Shown: one piece after another, positions 11,113 to 22,840 of the stretch
How the letters are laid out: the number at the start of each line of letters is the position of its first letter
How positions within the stretch are numbered: the stretch's first letter is position 1
DNA from: Zhengitettix transpicula
Lineage: Eukaryota; Arthropoda; Insecta; Orthoptera; Tetrigidae
Assembly (NCBI GenBank): GCA_037074705.1
Contig: CM073591.1
Location: 87,524,032 to 87,588,031, forward strand
Length of the DNA stretch: 64,000 bases
Reading direction: 5' to 3'
Made by a program: the position numbers and the translations under genes
Notes under the pieces: model-generated
Seen by the model: only the letters and a program-made list of their open reading frames with translations
The model's database searches: none
Told to the model about the DNA's origin: nothing

Positions 11113-14100
11113 CTACGGCGTGGGCGAGTAGCGGTCCGGGGCACGGGCCCGGCGACCCGAGCGAGTTGGCGGCGCTGCTAGGCGATGCGGGCGAGGCCAG
11201 TCTCTTTGCGCTGGCGTGGAGAACGTCGCCTGTGGTGCCACCGGGCTGTCGTTCGTGGCTGCCGGCGCTATGCTGGGGGGCCCAACTGCTTCCTCTGGGC
11301 GCAACATGAAGGCCGGTTTTACCCTGTCCAGTGAAACTCGTGTTTCTCCGCGACTTGTATGCAACACGCAGGTTTTCTCGTCCCTGCTGACGATGCGGTA
11401 GGGTCCCGTGTAAGGCGTACAAAGGGAGGCCTTTATACCGTCGTCACGGAGAAAAGCATGGGTGCAAGTCGCCAACTCCTTGAACACGAAGCTTCCTGGT
11501 CGGGAGCGTCGCGAAGCCGGTGTGGGCCGTATGTTTGTTGTTGCCTGGCGGACCCGCTCGATGAGTGACGTCGGGTCGCCAAGCTCGGGTTCTGCGGTGA
11601 AGAATTCGCCGGGCAGACGTAGCGGTTCTCCAAACACCAGTTCGGCGGCTGATGTCTGCAGGTCCTCCTTGAAGGCGGTACGAATCCCGAGCATGACGAC
11701 CGGGAGGGCGTCGAGCCAGGAGGCGCCTTCATGGCACATTATCGCTGCCTTCAGCTGCCTGTGGAGCCGTTCTACTAGCCCGTTAGCCTGTGGGTGGTAC
11801 GGCGTCGTGCGGGACCTCTGCCAGCCCGTGTACTTCCCCAGTGCCTGAAAAAGATCGGACTCGAACTGCCGTCCTTGGTCCGTAGTAACACGCTCTGGGC
11901 AGCCATAGCGCGAGATCCAGCCGTGGAGCAGGGCGTTGGCCACATCTTCTGCGGTGATTCGCTCCAGTGGATAAGCTTCTGGCCAACGCGATGCACGGTC
12001 GATCGCCGTCAGGAGGTAGCGGTAAGAGCCTGCTGGCGGCAGTGGACCCACGATGTCAATGTGTATGTGACGGAAACGAGCTGACGGCGTCGTGAAGTCT
12101 CCCAGTGGCGTGTGGACGTGCCGTGTAATCTTCGCGCGCTGACATTGCAAACACGCCCGAGTCCATACGCGTATGTCTCGTTTAACCCCGGGCCAAACGA
12201 AACGCGACGTAATCAGGCGCGTGGTAGCGCGTGTGCCGGGATGGCTCAGGCCGTGGACCGCGTCGAATACCTGTCTGCGACTTGGAGCTGGGACGACTAG
12301 GCGTTGGCGACCCGTCGATACATCACATAACACCCGGAGGTCGAGTCCTGGGACATCGACGTGGCGGAGCTGGAGTGCTGTGCTGCCGGCTAGCAGCTCG
12401 CGTAGCTCGTCGTCCTCGGCTTGCTGCTGGGCGATGCGGCTGAGATCCACCGGGCTATTGGCTGCTGTCAAAGCTTCGACGCGGGATAACGCGTCGGCGA
12501 CTATGTTTTGGGACCCATTGACGTGCCGAATGTCCGTGGTGAACTGCGAGATATACGTCAGGTGGTTCCTCTGAACGGGCGGGAGTCTCTCGTTCTGCTG
12601 CTGATAGGCAAAACATATGGGCTTATGGTCAGTAAATATTATTGTGTGTTGAGCCTCCAACGCGTGACGAAAATGCCGGACCGCCAAAAAGATGGCGAGT
12701 AGCTCCCGATAATATGCCGGCCACTGTGTTTGCTGCGGCGTCAGCTTCCGGGAGAAGAAACCCAACGGTTGCCACGCTCCTCCCACTTGCTGCTGCAAGC
12801 TGGCGCCGACTGCATTCTGCGACGCGTCGGTGAAAAGCCCGAGCTGTGCCGTAGGGTCCGGGTGAGCCAGCATCGTTGCGTTGGCGAGCGAGGCCTTGCA
12901 TTTCTCGAAGGCTGCTGTACTGAGTGGGTTCCAGGGCACAGGGTGGGTGCCGCGGAGACCTGAGAGAGCCTCCTGGAGCTCTGCTTGATGCGCCGCTGCC
13001 TTGGGAAGGAAACGACGATAGAAATTTATCATTCCCAAGAAGCGACGGAGCCCTCTGGCGTTGGATGGGCGCTGGAAATCGCGCAGTGCGGCGACACGTT
13101 CTGGTACGGCGCTTACGCCTTCCGAGGAAACGTGGTAGCCGAGGAAGGTTACGGCCTGCTGGCCCAGCACGCTCTTTTCCACGTTGACGATTATGCCGTG
13201 CTGCGACAATCGGCGGAAAACGGTTCGCAGGTGTTCCCGGTGTTGCTCTGGAGACGCGCTGTAGATTAGAATGTCGTCGATGTACGGGAAGCAGAAGTCC
13301 AGCCCCTGTAACACTTCGTCCATAAACCTCTGGAACGTTTGTCCAGCATTTCTCAGTCCAAAGGTCATAAATGGGAATTCGAACATCCCGAACGGCGTGG
13401 TTATGGCCGTTTTCGGGATGTCCGTCGTGTGCACCGGAATCTGTGTGTATGCCTTAACGAGGTCGAGGACAGAATATATTTTGCTTCCTCGAAGGCTCAT
13501 AGCAAAGTCCTGTACGTGCCGAACGGGATACCTGTCTGGGACGGTTCGCGCGTTCAGCGCGCGATAATCACCGCATGGGCGCCATTCTCCGTCTTTCTTC
13601 TTAGGCACGAGATGCAGCGGCGATGCCCACGGGCTCTTCGATCGTCGCGCGGTCCCGTCGGCGAGCATGGCCTCGAATTCTGCCCGTGCGATGTGGAGCC
13701 GCTCCGGTGCCAGGCGTCGTGGTCTACAGGAAACTGGGGGTCCTGGCGTCGTCCGGATGTGGTGAACCGTGGTGTGACGAACAACGCGGGGCGCGCCGGC
13801 CGGGCGCGTGAGCTCCGGGAATCGGCTCAGGAGGTCCTGGTATGGCGAGCACGTCGTCAGCACCCTGACGCTGGGTTGCGGCGATCGGTCCTTATTCGCG
13901 CTTACGACGCGGCCCGTCGTCCCGTCGAGCAGGCGCCCGCTTCGACAGTCCGGTAGAAGTCCAAAGTGTGCCAGGAAATCAGCGCCGATTATTGGCAACG
14001 CGACGTCCGCGATGACGAAACGCCATACGAACACCCGGTGCAGCCCCAGGTCGATTCGCATGGGTAGGCAGCCGTACGTGTTGATAGTACTGCTGTTCGC

Positions 14101-14298
14101 GGCGCTGAGCTTGTAGTTGGTGACCGCGCGCTGGCCCTTGAGTAGGTTGCGCGGGAAGCAACATAAGTCGGAACCGGTGTCGACTAGGAACCCATGTCCG
14201 CTGGTGTGGTCCCTAACGACGAGACGGCGTCCACTGGATGGGCAGCCGGCAGCTGCAATAGCCGGCTGCCTTACTCGTTTCCCTGGGTGTAGCTGCAC
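11113..14298 (-). CDS. pol: pol polyprotein (protease, RT, RNase H, integrase)
   Basis: 1,061 codons from the first ATG in this frame, uninterrupted to TAG at 11113-11115. Domains in residue order: aspartic protease with DTGS at 40-43; reverse transcriptase about 200-390 with YIDD at 339-342; RNase H about 485-610 with D491, E532, D557 and D602; integrase zinc-binding H682/H686/C716/C719; catalytic core D748, D807, E843 (exactly 35 residues between the last two); C-terminal GPY at 965-967. All catalytic residues are present and the length is normal for Ty3/gypsy pol. The ATG is probably not used: this frame is entered from gag by -1 frameshifting at 14277-14283, just inside the 28-bp overlap. 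The many long antisense frames here are GC-driven shadows. Confidence 0.95.
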   Translation of the reverse strand: MQLHPGKRVRQPAIAAAGCPSSGRRLVVRDHTSGHGFLVDTGSDLCCFPRNLLKGQRAVTNYKLSAANSSTINTYGCLPMRIDLGLHRVFVWRFVIADVALPIIGADFLAHFGLLPDCRSGRLLDGTTGRVVSANKDRSPQPSVRVLTTCSPYQDLLSRFPELTRPAGAPRVVRHTTVHHIRTTPGPPVSCRPRRLAPERLHIARAEFEAMLADGTARRSKSPWASPLHLVPKKKDGEWRPCGDYRALNARTVPDRYPVRHVQDFAMSLRGSKIYSVLDLVKAYTQIPVHTTDIPKTAITTPFGMFEFPFMTFGLRNAGQTFQRFMDEVLQGLDFCFPYIDDILIYSASPEQHREHLRTVFRRLSQHGIIVNVEKSVLGQQAVTFLGYHVSSEGVSAVPERVAALRDFQRPSNARGLRRFLGMINFYRRFLPKAAAHQAELQEALSGLRGTHPVPWNPLSTAAFEKCKASLANATMLAHPDPTAQLGLFTDASQNAVGASLQQQVGGAWQPLGFFSRKLTPQQTQWPAYYRELLAIFLAVRHFRHALEAQHTIIFTDHKPICFAYQQQNERLPPVQRNHLTYISQFTTDIRHVNGSQNIVADALSRVEALTAANSPVDLSRIAQQQAEDDELRELLAGSTALQLRHVDVPGLDLRVLCDVSTGRQRLVVPAPSRRQVFDAVHGLSHPGTRATTRLITSRFVWPGVKRDIRVWTRACLQCQRAKITRHVHTPLGDFTTPSARFRHIHIDIVGPLPPAGSYRYLLTAIDRASRWPEAYPLERITAEDVANALLHGWISRYGCPERVTTDQGRQFESDLFQALGKYTGWQRSRTTPYHPQANGLVERLHRQLKAAIMCHEGASWLDALPVVMLGIRTAFKEDLQTSAAELVFGEPLRLPGEFFTAEPELGDPTSLIERVRQATTNIRPTPASRRSRPGSFVFKELATCTHAFLRDDGIKASLCTPYTGPYRIVSRDEKTCVLHTSRGETRVSLDRVKPAFMLRPEEAVGPPSIAPAATNDSPVAPQATFSTPAQRDWPRPHRLAAPPTRSGRRARAPDRYSPTP
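14241..14283 (-). promoter_or_regulatory. -1 ribosomal frameshift signal at the gag/pol junction
   Basis: Reading the minus strand, the heptamer GGGAAAC (14283-14277) sits in the gag frame as G GGA AAC, the X XXY YYZ form. After a 6-nt spacer (GAGTAA, holding the gag stop) comes a perfect 10-bp GC-rich stem: GGCAGCCGGC (14270-14261) pairs with GCCGGCTGCC (14250-14241), with a 10-nt loop. A -1 slip carries the ribosome into the pol frame (...G-K-R-V-R...). All three parts of an eukaryotic/retroviral -1 signal are thus seen directly; actual slippage is inferred. Confidence 0.85.
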
Positions 14299-15137
14299 GG
14301 GGGTTCGCAGCGTTGAGCCCGGCTACCGAACCGTCTGTGGTACCAGCATTTCCCGGTGCTGGCGTTGTCGCGGCGGCCACGCTGTTGTTCGGGCGGCTGG
14401 CGGCGTGCTGGCGGCCTTCGTTCGCCTCGTAGGGCTGCGACTTCCGCGGTGAGCGCCTCCAGGCGCTGCTCGAGGCTAGGGGCTGATGGGCCGTGGAGTT
14501 CATCTGCCTGATTGGTGGACTGTGAGCTCGTGCTGGCAGCGTGGACGTGCGGTGGAAGACCGGGTGTTGGAATCTCCATAAGCCTGTCAGCGATTTGGGC
14601 GGCCGTGGCGAGCGGTGCGTCTATATGACTTTGGACCGCGACCTGTACGTAGGCCGGCAGGCGCTGCAGCCACAACGTCCGCAGGAAATCGTCCGACACT
14701 TGAGTAGGCCCTACTAGGCTGCGGAGGTACCGCAGGAACTGCGACGGAGATCTGTCGCCAAGTTCGGCTTCGCTGAGCAGCAGCCGAGTTCTTCGCTCTT
14801 GTGAGGGCGAAAGTCTCTGTATCAGAGCTTTCTTTAAACACTCGTACTTGCCTGTTGCTGGCGGGTTGACGAGGATGTCCTGGACTTCCGCAGCCCATCT
14901 TTGTTCGAGGTGAGCTGCGATGTGGTTGAACTTGGTGGCGTCCTGCGTGATGCCGGCGATGGCGAATTGGCTTTCCGCCTGGGCGAACCAGACGTCCGTA
15001 TTGTCCGCCCAGAAAGCCGGCAGCTTCGGTGTGATCCTACAGACCTGTGCTGCGTCATGGTGTTGGCCACGTGGATCCTCCTTCAGCCTTGCGATCTCCT
15101 GCTGTAGCTCGGCGATTTTGTTGTTCAAAATGTCCAT
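14271..15137 (-). CDS. gag: gag-like capsid/nucleocapsid protein
   Basis: 288 codons from ATG at 15137 ([10 protein letters not shown]...) to TAA at 14271; the frame is open up to the LTR edge, but this is the first ATG. The N-terminal 30 residues look like a short coiled coil ([10 protein letters not shown]). The middle has the Gln/Leu-rich capsid-like pattern of Ty3/gypsy gag ([37 protein letters not shown]). The tail, from residue 264, has C-x2-H-x9-C-x3-C (CWYH...RC...PPC) in place of the usual CCHC knuckle; I recall similar tails in other arthropod gypsy gags. It ends in the frameshift overlap with pol. Confidence 0.88.
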   Translation of the reverse strand: MDILNNKIAELQQEIARLKEDPRGQHHDAAQVCRITPKLPAFWADNTDVWFAQAESQFAIAGITQDATKFNHIAAHLEQRWAAEVQDILVNPPATGKYECLKKALIQRLSPSQERRTRLLLSEAELGDRSPSQFLRYLRSLVGPTQVSDDFLRTLWLQRLPAYVQVAVQSHIDAPLATAAQIADRLMEIPTPGLPPHVHAASTSSQSTNQADELHGPSAPSLEQRLEALTAEVAALRGERRPPARRQPPEQQRGRRDNASTGKCWYHRRFGSRAQRCEPPCSYTQGNE

Positions 15138-15152
15138 CGTAGGGGTCACCAA
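15135..15152 (-). other. Primer-binding site, overlapping the gag start codon
   Basis: Directly inside the 5' LTR the minus strand reads TTGGTGACCCCTACGATG. TGGTGACCCC is complementary to a tRNA 3' end of the form ..GGGGUCACCA. The gag ATG is the last three bases of this 18-nt stretch, so there is essentially no untranslated leader after the LTR. The primer tRNA is not identified. Confidence 0.65.
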
Positions 15153-15437
15153 TATAGGGGAGACTCGTGCAGGGTTAGGATTCCCGGAGCCGGGAGTAAT
15201 AAGCCTGGTCTCCTAAACTAAAACTTTATTCCACCACGTGGTGCGACTCTGGCCGTTGTCGGGAAGCACAGGTCCGTGTCGCGCGAGAGCCGGAAACAGA
15301 ATGGCGCTCTCCGTGTGCACGCTGTAGGAGCTCGGTAGGGTCCCGTTACTTGGTGGGGAGCATTGTTTGCATCCCCTAACGGGACGCGTAACGGGACCCT
15401 CTTGCTCGCGTGGGGACACGGAATATTCGTCCCCACA
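15153..15437 (-). repeat. Right LTR (5' LTR of the element)
   Basis: 285 bp, read as identical to 10682-10966. It contains the promoter of the element. No convincing TATA box was picked out. Confidence 0.93.
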
Positions 15438-15442
15438 CAGAT
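15438..15442. repeat. 5-bp target-site duplication, right (CAGAT)
   Basis: Exact match to 10677-10681, confirming both LTR ends. Confidence 0.88.
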
Positions 15443-18400
15443 TATCAGAGCTGCTCTCATACCACACTGCTTATACACTTCACTGGTTATCTTAAAATAA
15501 ATTTTATTTAACAGTCCATGCTATTCACTGTTTACAACCTAAATCAGCACACAATTTTAATTTGCTAAATTTCCGGCCAACTGACCACCGGACACGTCCC
15601 CAACATTCGTTTTAGAACTTTTTTGTCTTACAGGTATCTGGCGAAATTACTTTACAGTCCTGGATATTAATGAAAACTGACTATTGCACTTTACTGTTCT
15701 GAATATTTATGCAGCATCTCCACTTTACTGATTCACTTAATATACTAGCCTGAATGCGTCCACCTTCGGCCGGTTTCCGATACGAAAGTGAATGACCATC
15801 ATCAGCCAGCCTCCCCATATGGACTGATTCTGTTCTCCAAGCTTTCAACCTCAAATATATACCGACAATAAAATGTCTCTAATGCACCACATTCGTACGC
15901 CACACTGACTGTTGTTTACAATACTTCGGCCATAATTATTACGCCAACAATACAAATATTAAAGGAATTATCAAAAAAATCCTTTCATTACACATTGGTG
16001 ATCTCTACAATTAATATCAATTAGGGTTTTAATTATTACACATTTATTTTCAATATATTAACATAAAACATTGAATTTGATCGCTGAATTATTTCTATTT
16101 TTCAGCCGCCAGTAGATTTTATCTACAACATTTACTGTAATAAAATGCGCTCAATTTCGATATGAGATTCTTTCTGCTCTACGAAAAAGTTATATGTTAC
16201 GGAATGATAAGCCAAGCAGAAGCTTAAAGTTAACGCTATTAGGGCAGATTATTTTTCTTATGATTGAACTCAAGAAACGTCTCAGAAAGTTTTCTCATAG
16301 TAATTAGATTAAATGAGACATAACTTTCAAACGCACGTTCGTTTTACCGTACCTGGTATTTTTCAGCTAATATTATTTCAATTAAAATGTTCACACCTAA
16401 ATGTATTTACTAATTCAATTGGCGCGCAAAAGTTTTCAGTAATGTAGATATCAAATATTTGCTGACGTAGAACATGAATTAAATTCAGCGTTGACGTGAG
16501 TTTGTAGAACTATTGCGAATGAAGATGTATGTGCAATCAACTCGTTCCATGCCGAGTCATTCAAATTTACTAGACAAACTCAAATAAATTTTCCAATGAC
16601 GTATTGTCCCTTAAGCAAGAGTAGAAGCTTACTCTCTTACTCACTCAGAGAGACATAAACCGACGGGAACTTAAGAAAAGCATAATAAGGAGCAGTCAAT
16701 TAACCCACTCTTCCACTAATGAATTACTATGTCAAGATCAATTATTTTAGGAATCTTAATAAAAATTCCTTTGAAATAAATTAATGAGAATTATTGGAAT
16801 AATTGAAGGATGATAATTCAAGTAGCAATGTTTCAGATGAACTGCCAAGTATGAGTTAACGACTACGCGCTCAGAAATATAGGAAAATTTAAATGAGCTC
16901 ATAAAACGAGAGGTATGGCATTTCAAACATTTCTAATAGATATCTCTGGAAAGGTATAATTAATTATAGATCATGAGAATGAAGTTGTAAAGGGAACAAA
17001 ATAATTGAGGATATAAGTTAGTGCGATTACATGACAATTTCGAATTTACTATTATTAATACAATCATTGAGAATGAAATTAACAATATGAGCATAGAAAG
17101 TCAATGGCGGAAATACAATTGTCAGAAAGTACTTAGAAATTCTAAGTCTAACATTATTGGCACGTACAATAATGAAATAAAAAAATAATTGGAAAAAATT
17201 GCTACTTAATTAAAAGAAATCCTATAGTACCATTTAAAATGTAAACATAGAGATGAGCCACGTTACGTATTACAAGCTCTATACACCAGTGAAAGTTCTG
17301 TCATTTAACAAGACGTAAATCCAGACATGACGTTACAATTATGAATTAATGATGGATGCATTAAAAGTAAAAGAGAAAGATACTAGACTGTCATTGATAT
17401 GGATTTAATTAGCCAACAATAACTCTGTTCATTATAAATATTAATTAAGATTTTTACTTTCCTCGTTTCAACAGTCTCTTGGAGTAGTCTTACACGTTGA
17501 TTATATTTATTCAGAAGCATTCAGATTTTTTGTCATATTCATCTCTATAAAAATTGGTTAACTAGGAATTATTAAGTTATGGAATTTTTTTTATGAGAAA
17601 AGTCAAGCAGATGCACACCTGTTTATATTGCACCATCATAATTTTGGGCAGCTTTAAAATTATTAGGAGGACAATGTGTCGATGACATATCGTAAAATTT
17701 TATTTATCCTCATATAAATATTTAAACAATTGAATACTTTATCACAATGATACATGATTGACACGTTCAATAATCAAGTTAGATGTGACTTTAAAAATGG
17801 ATAAATAAAAATCTTCCATGAATCACTACACACGTTTTGGTGACATAATAAATATTCTGTCTCATAAAAACAGACCAAAGGATATAAATGTATGTCGAAT
17901 ATGGGAATGTTAACAAGATTCGTCATATTTTTGTAGTAGAACGCGCAGAAGAGAAAACTACATTTGGTGAGGATAGCGACAATAAACGGAAAAAATGGGA
18001 AATAACGGAAAATCTGTAGTTGAAGGAGTGGGGACTGAATCTTGTACTGGAAATGCGTTCAGTGTCTGAAGAGAAGACAGTTCCTCACTTTAATCTATTT
18101 GGGACAATTTTCTGGAGATGGACAGACAAAATTTAATAAATGACAGCCATGTAGTTTACACATTACGCGAAATTAATTAATTGTGGTTATTTTTATGATA
18201 CATTTTTCAATTTTATTTTACGTAAAAATTCGAGCATTTTATATTTTCGCGGCCTGCCTGACCAGGTCATTATACGGAAGTCAGTTAATTAACGAAAGCA
18301 AACAATCATCAGCGACCGTCCTTTAAGATTAACAATAGTCCACAAGGCTCTCTGAAAGCATAAACATCTAGCAAAAAACAATCTTTATTCCGAAGATTTA

Positions 18401-20454
18401 AGGACGTGCGCGAAATATCCTCAGGAATTCTGACACCTTGAAGAAAGTGAGTTTCCTGGGACTTGGAATTAGCTATGTAACCCCGTAGAGGGAGTTTATA
18501 ACGAGTAGATTTAGATTTGTGAGGATACGGACTTAAATAATCAATATTTAAAGGTATTTTGGGCGGGAGAAGTATGGGGTTCATCTGAAAAAGTTCAGAT
18601 CTGGAGTCGGGGATTTGTGGAGTCGTTCAGTCGTGGAAAAAAGAAGAAATCGTGCATTAGTAGAGAAATGCTCAATCATGCGGAAGGAGCAGAGTAATTA
18701 ATTAGTGATTGACGAATGACGAGAAACAGTCAGGTAAAAGGTAGTAATAGAAAAGAAGTGAGTAGTGATTGCTGAGAGATAGTAGAGTAGAAAGTGCAAA
18801 GAATTTATTCAATTATATTTATTTGTATATTTGTCACTAACATATTAATCTCGATGCATGACATTGTTGTTGGCTACGTAATTTACAGAGGGTGGCATGT
18901 ATTTACCGATTGACAATCGCAAGCATAGGTGTTCGTCAGTTAGCCGACTGCAATATTTTTATTTACTAGTTTTTCCTTTCAGAAAACACAGATTGATACC
19001 GATAAGTTGACTAAAAAATTGAAATTATTTGATCTAAATTTGTTTTAAACATGGGTATATCTGAAATCATCAGCAAAGCTTCATTTTCCATCTAAGACAA
19101 GTCTTGATACACCATGTTTGATATTCCAAGAGTGGATTTTGATCACATTCTACAGTCCTATAAACATTACTACATTCTGTGACAACAATCGAAACAATTC
19201 TTGTAACAAGAAGACTCATAATTTAATGATAACATGTATGCTAGACAATTAAACTCTAATTCTGTTAACATATAAGAATTGGATATTCAATGCAAAAGAT
19301 CTCAACGTATTCGAGGAAGCGTAATAACAATAGCACCTTAGTAAAGTAAATTGTGCCGTAACTAGGTTTAAAACTTCACGCAGGATTTAAAATAAAGAGA
19401 AAGGTTACACATTTTAATATTATTACAGTTTCGCCGTAAGAGTAAACGCACTGTAAAGCCCTTTGTATCGACCAGCCGATCCACAGCCCTGCTCTAATAT
19501 ATTTAAAAGGATTGACAACCATTCAACGGAGTCGGGAAGATTCCACGCAAGCCACAACATTATTCTAATAAGAGCTGTAATGATTGCATATAAATTATAT
19601 CTAATGCAATTATTAATCGCATTATTGTACTGGCACTCTGAAGGTGGTCGTTGCACTGCTCCTCCTACCGCCTCGCTCGGTCAGATAAAATCTTGCACAT
19701 CTGCTTGTGCGTCTCTAGACATTCCACTCGACGTCCTTTGTTACTCCTACGAGGTTCAGTCCACTTCCTCGGAAACTCCCCTTCTTCAGGGAATTTACTT
19801 GACTGTATAAGCCTCAAATAATGTGCCATCACGGCGTCTTCTGGGTACAAATTACAACGTACCGATTTAATATTCCGCGATTTTGCATTGTAAAATTAAA
19901 ACTTCCTCACCTTATTATTTCACTTAACTCAACAAAAATTATTCTGTATCACTAGAAGATGCTAATTTTCCGGAACTTTAAGTAAATCGTATAATATACG
20001 GCAAAATATGGCAATATTTTTTTCATTCTCTGTCTTTCGTACTATCACAAACATACCATGATAAGGATAATTTGAACAATCTTCTAAGATGTAGTTAAAT
20101 TATTTTTGTATCATAGTTTTGATAAAAAATGTTATGCTTTGCGTCCATGTGGCGACATAATGTAACAATAACGTCGATAAAGTTTCTATTATTGCCCAAT
20201 CCTTTCGAAGTTCAACTGTGATTAGGGCGCCAGATAATTTTTCGGTGATGAAATTTTCAAAACTTAATATTTCTGTAACAACTTTATTATTCGAGACACG
20301 TTACATTAACATATGCTCAGGGCGTGGTTCTCTCGACGATAACACGTGGACGTTATTTACAAAAGCTGTAATTGTTACTTTCTCTTGGAGCTCCTGTCCA
20401 AGACCCAGCTCCAATGTCGACAGACACGGCGATACAACTCACAAAGCGGCTAAC
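15443..20454. other. AT-rich intergenic sequence
   Basis: Five kilobases without a gene that I can support. The frame at 18309-18584 (minus) and those around 19423-19850 show no motif. A moderately GC-rich patch at 19640-19800 has open frames on both strands, which argues against either being real. No tRNA or repeat pair was noticed. Confidence 0.4.
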
Positions 20455-21455
20455 CAAAACAACTACAGCATGACAAAAGGCCATTAATTGGTTTTATATA
20501 ATTGGATTGTTAGCGGCACGAGTTTTGAAAGTAACAATCACGGCTCTTTGTCGGCTAATGTTGCCGGGAAATGCGCGCGAGGAGGAAGTTAGTCTGCGGC
20601 AGGAAGCGAAACAGATCAGTCCACACGGGAACTGAAAACGTAAAATGTGGATGCTGATCTAAAAGTATGAATAGCGCGGTCCAAGAAGTCCAACTGCGAG
20701 ATCTATTAGTTTGCATAAAACGCGAGTAAACAGTTTTGACGGAGAGACTCAAATAATAATCGCAAAGTTGGAAGCAAAAGGTTTTGCTTCACACAGACTG
20801 AACTAAATTTCGCATAGAGGCATCAAGGAGACCTATGTCCGAGGGCTGACTGAGGGGCGGCTGATCCCAAAGTTCCAGGTGGCAGAGAACGAGAACATCG
20901 GAACATCGACCGTGTGTATTAAAAATTTAATGTGTAGAATCAGTGAGTAATGGCTTTTTTAGTGAGTGTTGTCCTCAAGCTCCAAGAATCATATCTGGTA
21001 CCAGAAAGACATTCGTGAGTACAAAACAATTATTTAAAATCTGTAAACGAGGATTAAAGGTAGAAGTCAGATTTCGTTCGTTTTTCCTATTCATTTAGTT
21101 TCTTTCATTTCTTTTATTTTCATATTGTATTAAGTTAGCTTCAATGAGTTTGAATTTTTAATGTTAGTTTATTAAATTGGATTGTTCTTTCTATCAAACG
21201 CAGTAATGACCCTGAGATAAAGAGAATTTCGACGTGTTTGATTCTAAAATATAAAGTTGTATTTCTCCTGGAACGCCCCGAATGCAAAAATGAAATAAAA
21301 TATTTGTTTGTTAACTTGATTAAATTCGGCGTATAAAGTAAGGATTACAATTTGTACTTTTAAAGAATATATTTTTAAATCTTAATAATTTTGTTAATTA
21401 ATTCTTTTAATTAGGACCACCTTTTAATTATTACAATATATTGTAGATATTACCA
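20455..21455 (+). repeat. Inverted ~1-kb duplication, plus-strand copy
   Basis: This segment is homologous to the reverse complement of 27900-28965. Anchors in order: GGCC.TTAATTG.TTTT..ATAATT, TTGTTAGCGG.ACGA; AA.GTA.GAAT.GCG.GGTCC; ACGGAGAGA..; TTGCTTCAC...TGA.TGAAC; AAGGAGACC; GTGTGTATTAAAA; TTTTTAGTG.G; CCAGA.AG.CATTC; GTCAGATTTCG.; ATGACCCTGAGATAA; TTAATTA..C. Divergence is substantial (very roughly 30%, by eye) with small indels; the minus copy has about 80 bp extra near 28,750-28,840. Either a duplicated gene 5' region or an old mobile element. Confidence 0.72.
20917..21020 (+). promoter_or_regulatory. Candidate core promoter, first exon and splice donor (plus copy)
   Basis: TATTAAAA at 20917-20924 lies 25 nt before the A of TCAGT (20940-20944), the arthropod initiator. 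GTGAGTAC starts at 21015, so a first exon of about 73 nt (20942-21014) is predicted. All three elements recur in the inverted copy at 28357-28462 while the sequence between them has drifted. An ATG at 20950 opens only 23 codons to a stop just past the donor and is absent in the other copy, so the exon is read as noncoding. No coding exon downstream could be identified. Confidence 0.42.
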
Positions 21456-22840
21456 ATCTGTAATTAAATGTTTTATTTAAATTGGTGTTTTAATTATTAG
21501 CGACGTAACTTTGAGGCCGAGCATTGTAAAAAACAGCACTGTTTGGCGCAAGAGTGTAGTTAATATAATGGTTGCTATGGATTATTGGTGAAAAGCGTAC
21601 TTTGGCGGAAAACAGGTCAGTGTGTGTTTGGGAGGCAGAGCACTGTGTTGTGAGAAGCAGACAGTCAGTCAGTGTGTGTTTGGAGGGCCTGACGAGAGGA
21701 GTCAGAGAGACAGTAGGTCAGACATGTAATGTGCGTTCTGGGAGCTGGGGCAGTGTGTTTTGGCGAACCGGCCAATGGTGGCTGAATTCAGCAAAGTATA
21801 AGCTGAATCTATCAGCTTATATATTAAAGGGATTTTACAGCAAAACCGAGTGTGGTGATACGTACGACAGTAAAGTAGAAAGGCGCAGAATGTGTTGTTA
21901 AGTTTAATGACGAAGTGTGAAAAGTATAAAATCAGTGCTACGACCTGTCAATAAAATATTGTACCATTAAAAATTAAAATCACAAAGCAGAGCTGCTCTG
22001 AGCATAATGGTTTGTAAAAATGTATATTTTGTAAACCTTTATGTAAATATCGTTTACCGCCAGATTTCTATAACTTTGCAGGATATTTATATAGTTTTAT
22101 CAGATTTCTATAGTTTTTTGTTGTTGTTAGATTCTTGAAAACAAATTTTGTTATTGTAAATCTAATAATTTTCTTCCGTAGCTGTGGTGAAAATTGAAAA
22201 TCTCTATCTTTATTAGAGGTCCTATAAGCAACCCTGAAATTTAGATTCCCATGAAAGACGAGGCATTTGCTTTAAAACGTATAATGTAAAGTCAACGTAA
22301 ATCAAAATTGTCAATTAAATAATCTATTGTTTTCTCTTTAAAAATGTTGGTTTAATTTCAAAGTAAAATCCCGTAAATTTCCTTCCTTGTTTCTTTAATA
22401 TCTTATATATATTGAAGTGATTTCACCTTAAAATAAAAATATTCAAATTATAAATACGAACTGCTATGCCAACGTATCTGGAAAATACCGTGCTTAACGT
22501 GATATGTTAAACCTACAAAAAAAACCCAGTAGAACCGAATAAATACATTTGATTAAAAATTTGGCTTTATTTGGCTGAGAAACATTTTCTTCCAATAACT
22601 AATTTAAACCAATCGAAATACAAATATTTAATTGTTTACCTTATTAGTTTTATGTAATATGGGACTTGGGAGTTTTAGTTCAAAAGTCAAATAAAATTGG
22701 AGCAAGAAACTTGAGAATAAATTGACTAAGAATGGGTGTGGCATAGCAATATCGACATGTCTCTAAATGCTATTAGACGTAATGGCTTGCCTATGTAATC
22801 GGCAACGCTATTTCAGGGAAGTATTTAGGTAACACTATGT
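21456..22840. other. Intergenic sequence with a G-rich patch
   Basis: No supported gene. At 21600-21790 a G/T-rich stretch repeats CAGTGTGTGTTTGG.AGG twice (about 21619 and 21673) and holds a 109-codon frame (21572-21901). The frame owes its length to this composition and has no recognised motif. Confidence 0.4.

Larger units (their letters stand above)
10682..15437 (-). mobile_element. Complete Ty3/gypsy LTR retrotransposon
   Basis: A 4,756-bp element on the minus strand: two 285-bp LTRs that I read as identical, flanked by CAGAT on both sides, with gag (15137-14271) and pol (14298-11113) between. The pol order protease-RT-RNase H-integrase defines Ty3/gypsy; Ty1/copia has integrase before RT. 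No envelope-like frame follows pol. The element is visibly GC-rich, against an AT-rich neighbourhood. Identical LTRs, an intact duplication and uninterrupted frames show a recent insertion that may still be mobile. The clade cannot be fixed without alignment. Confidence 0.96.

Noticed and set aside
11216..14452. Many long plus-strand frames (up to 205 codons) across the retrotransposon
   Set aside because: They lie antisense to gag and pol, have no motif, and are explained by the high GC content of the element.
21572..21901. 109-codon frame rich in Val/Gly/Trp
   Set aside because: Produced by a G/T-rich, partly duplicated stretch; no domain or splice context.
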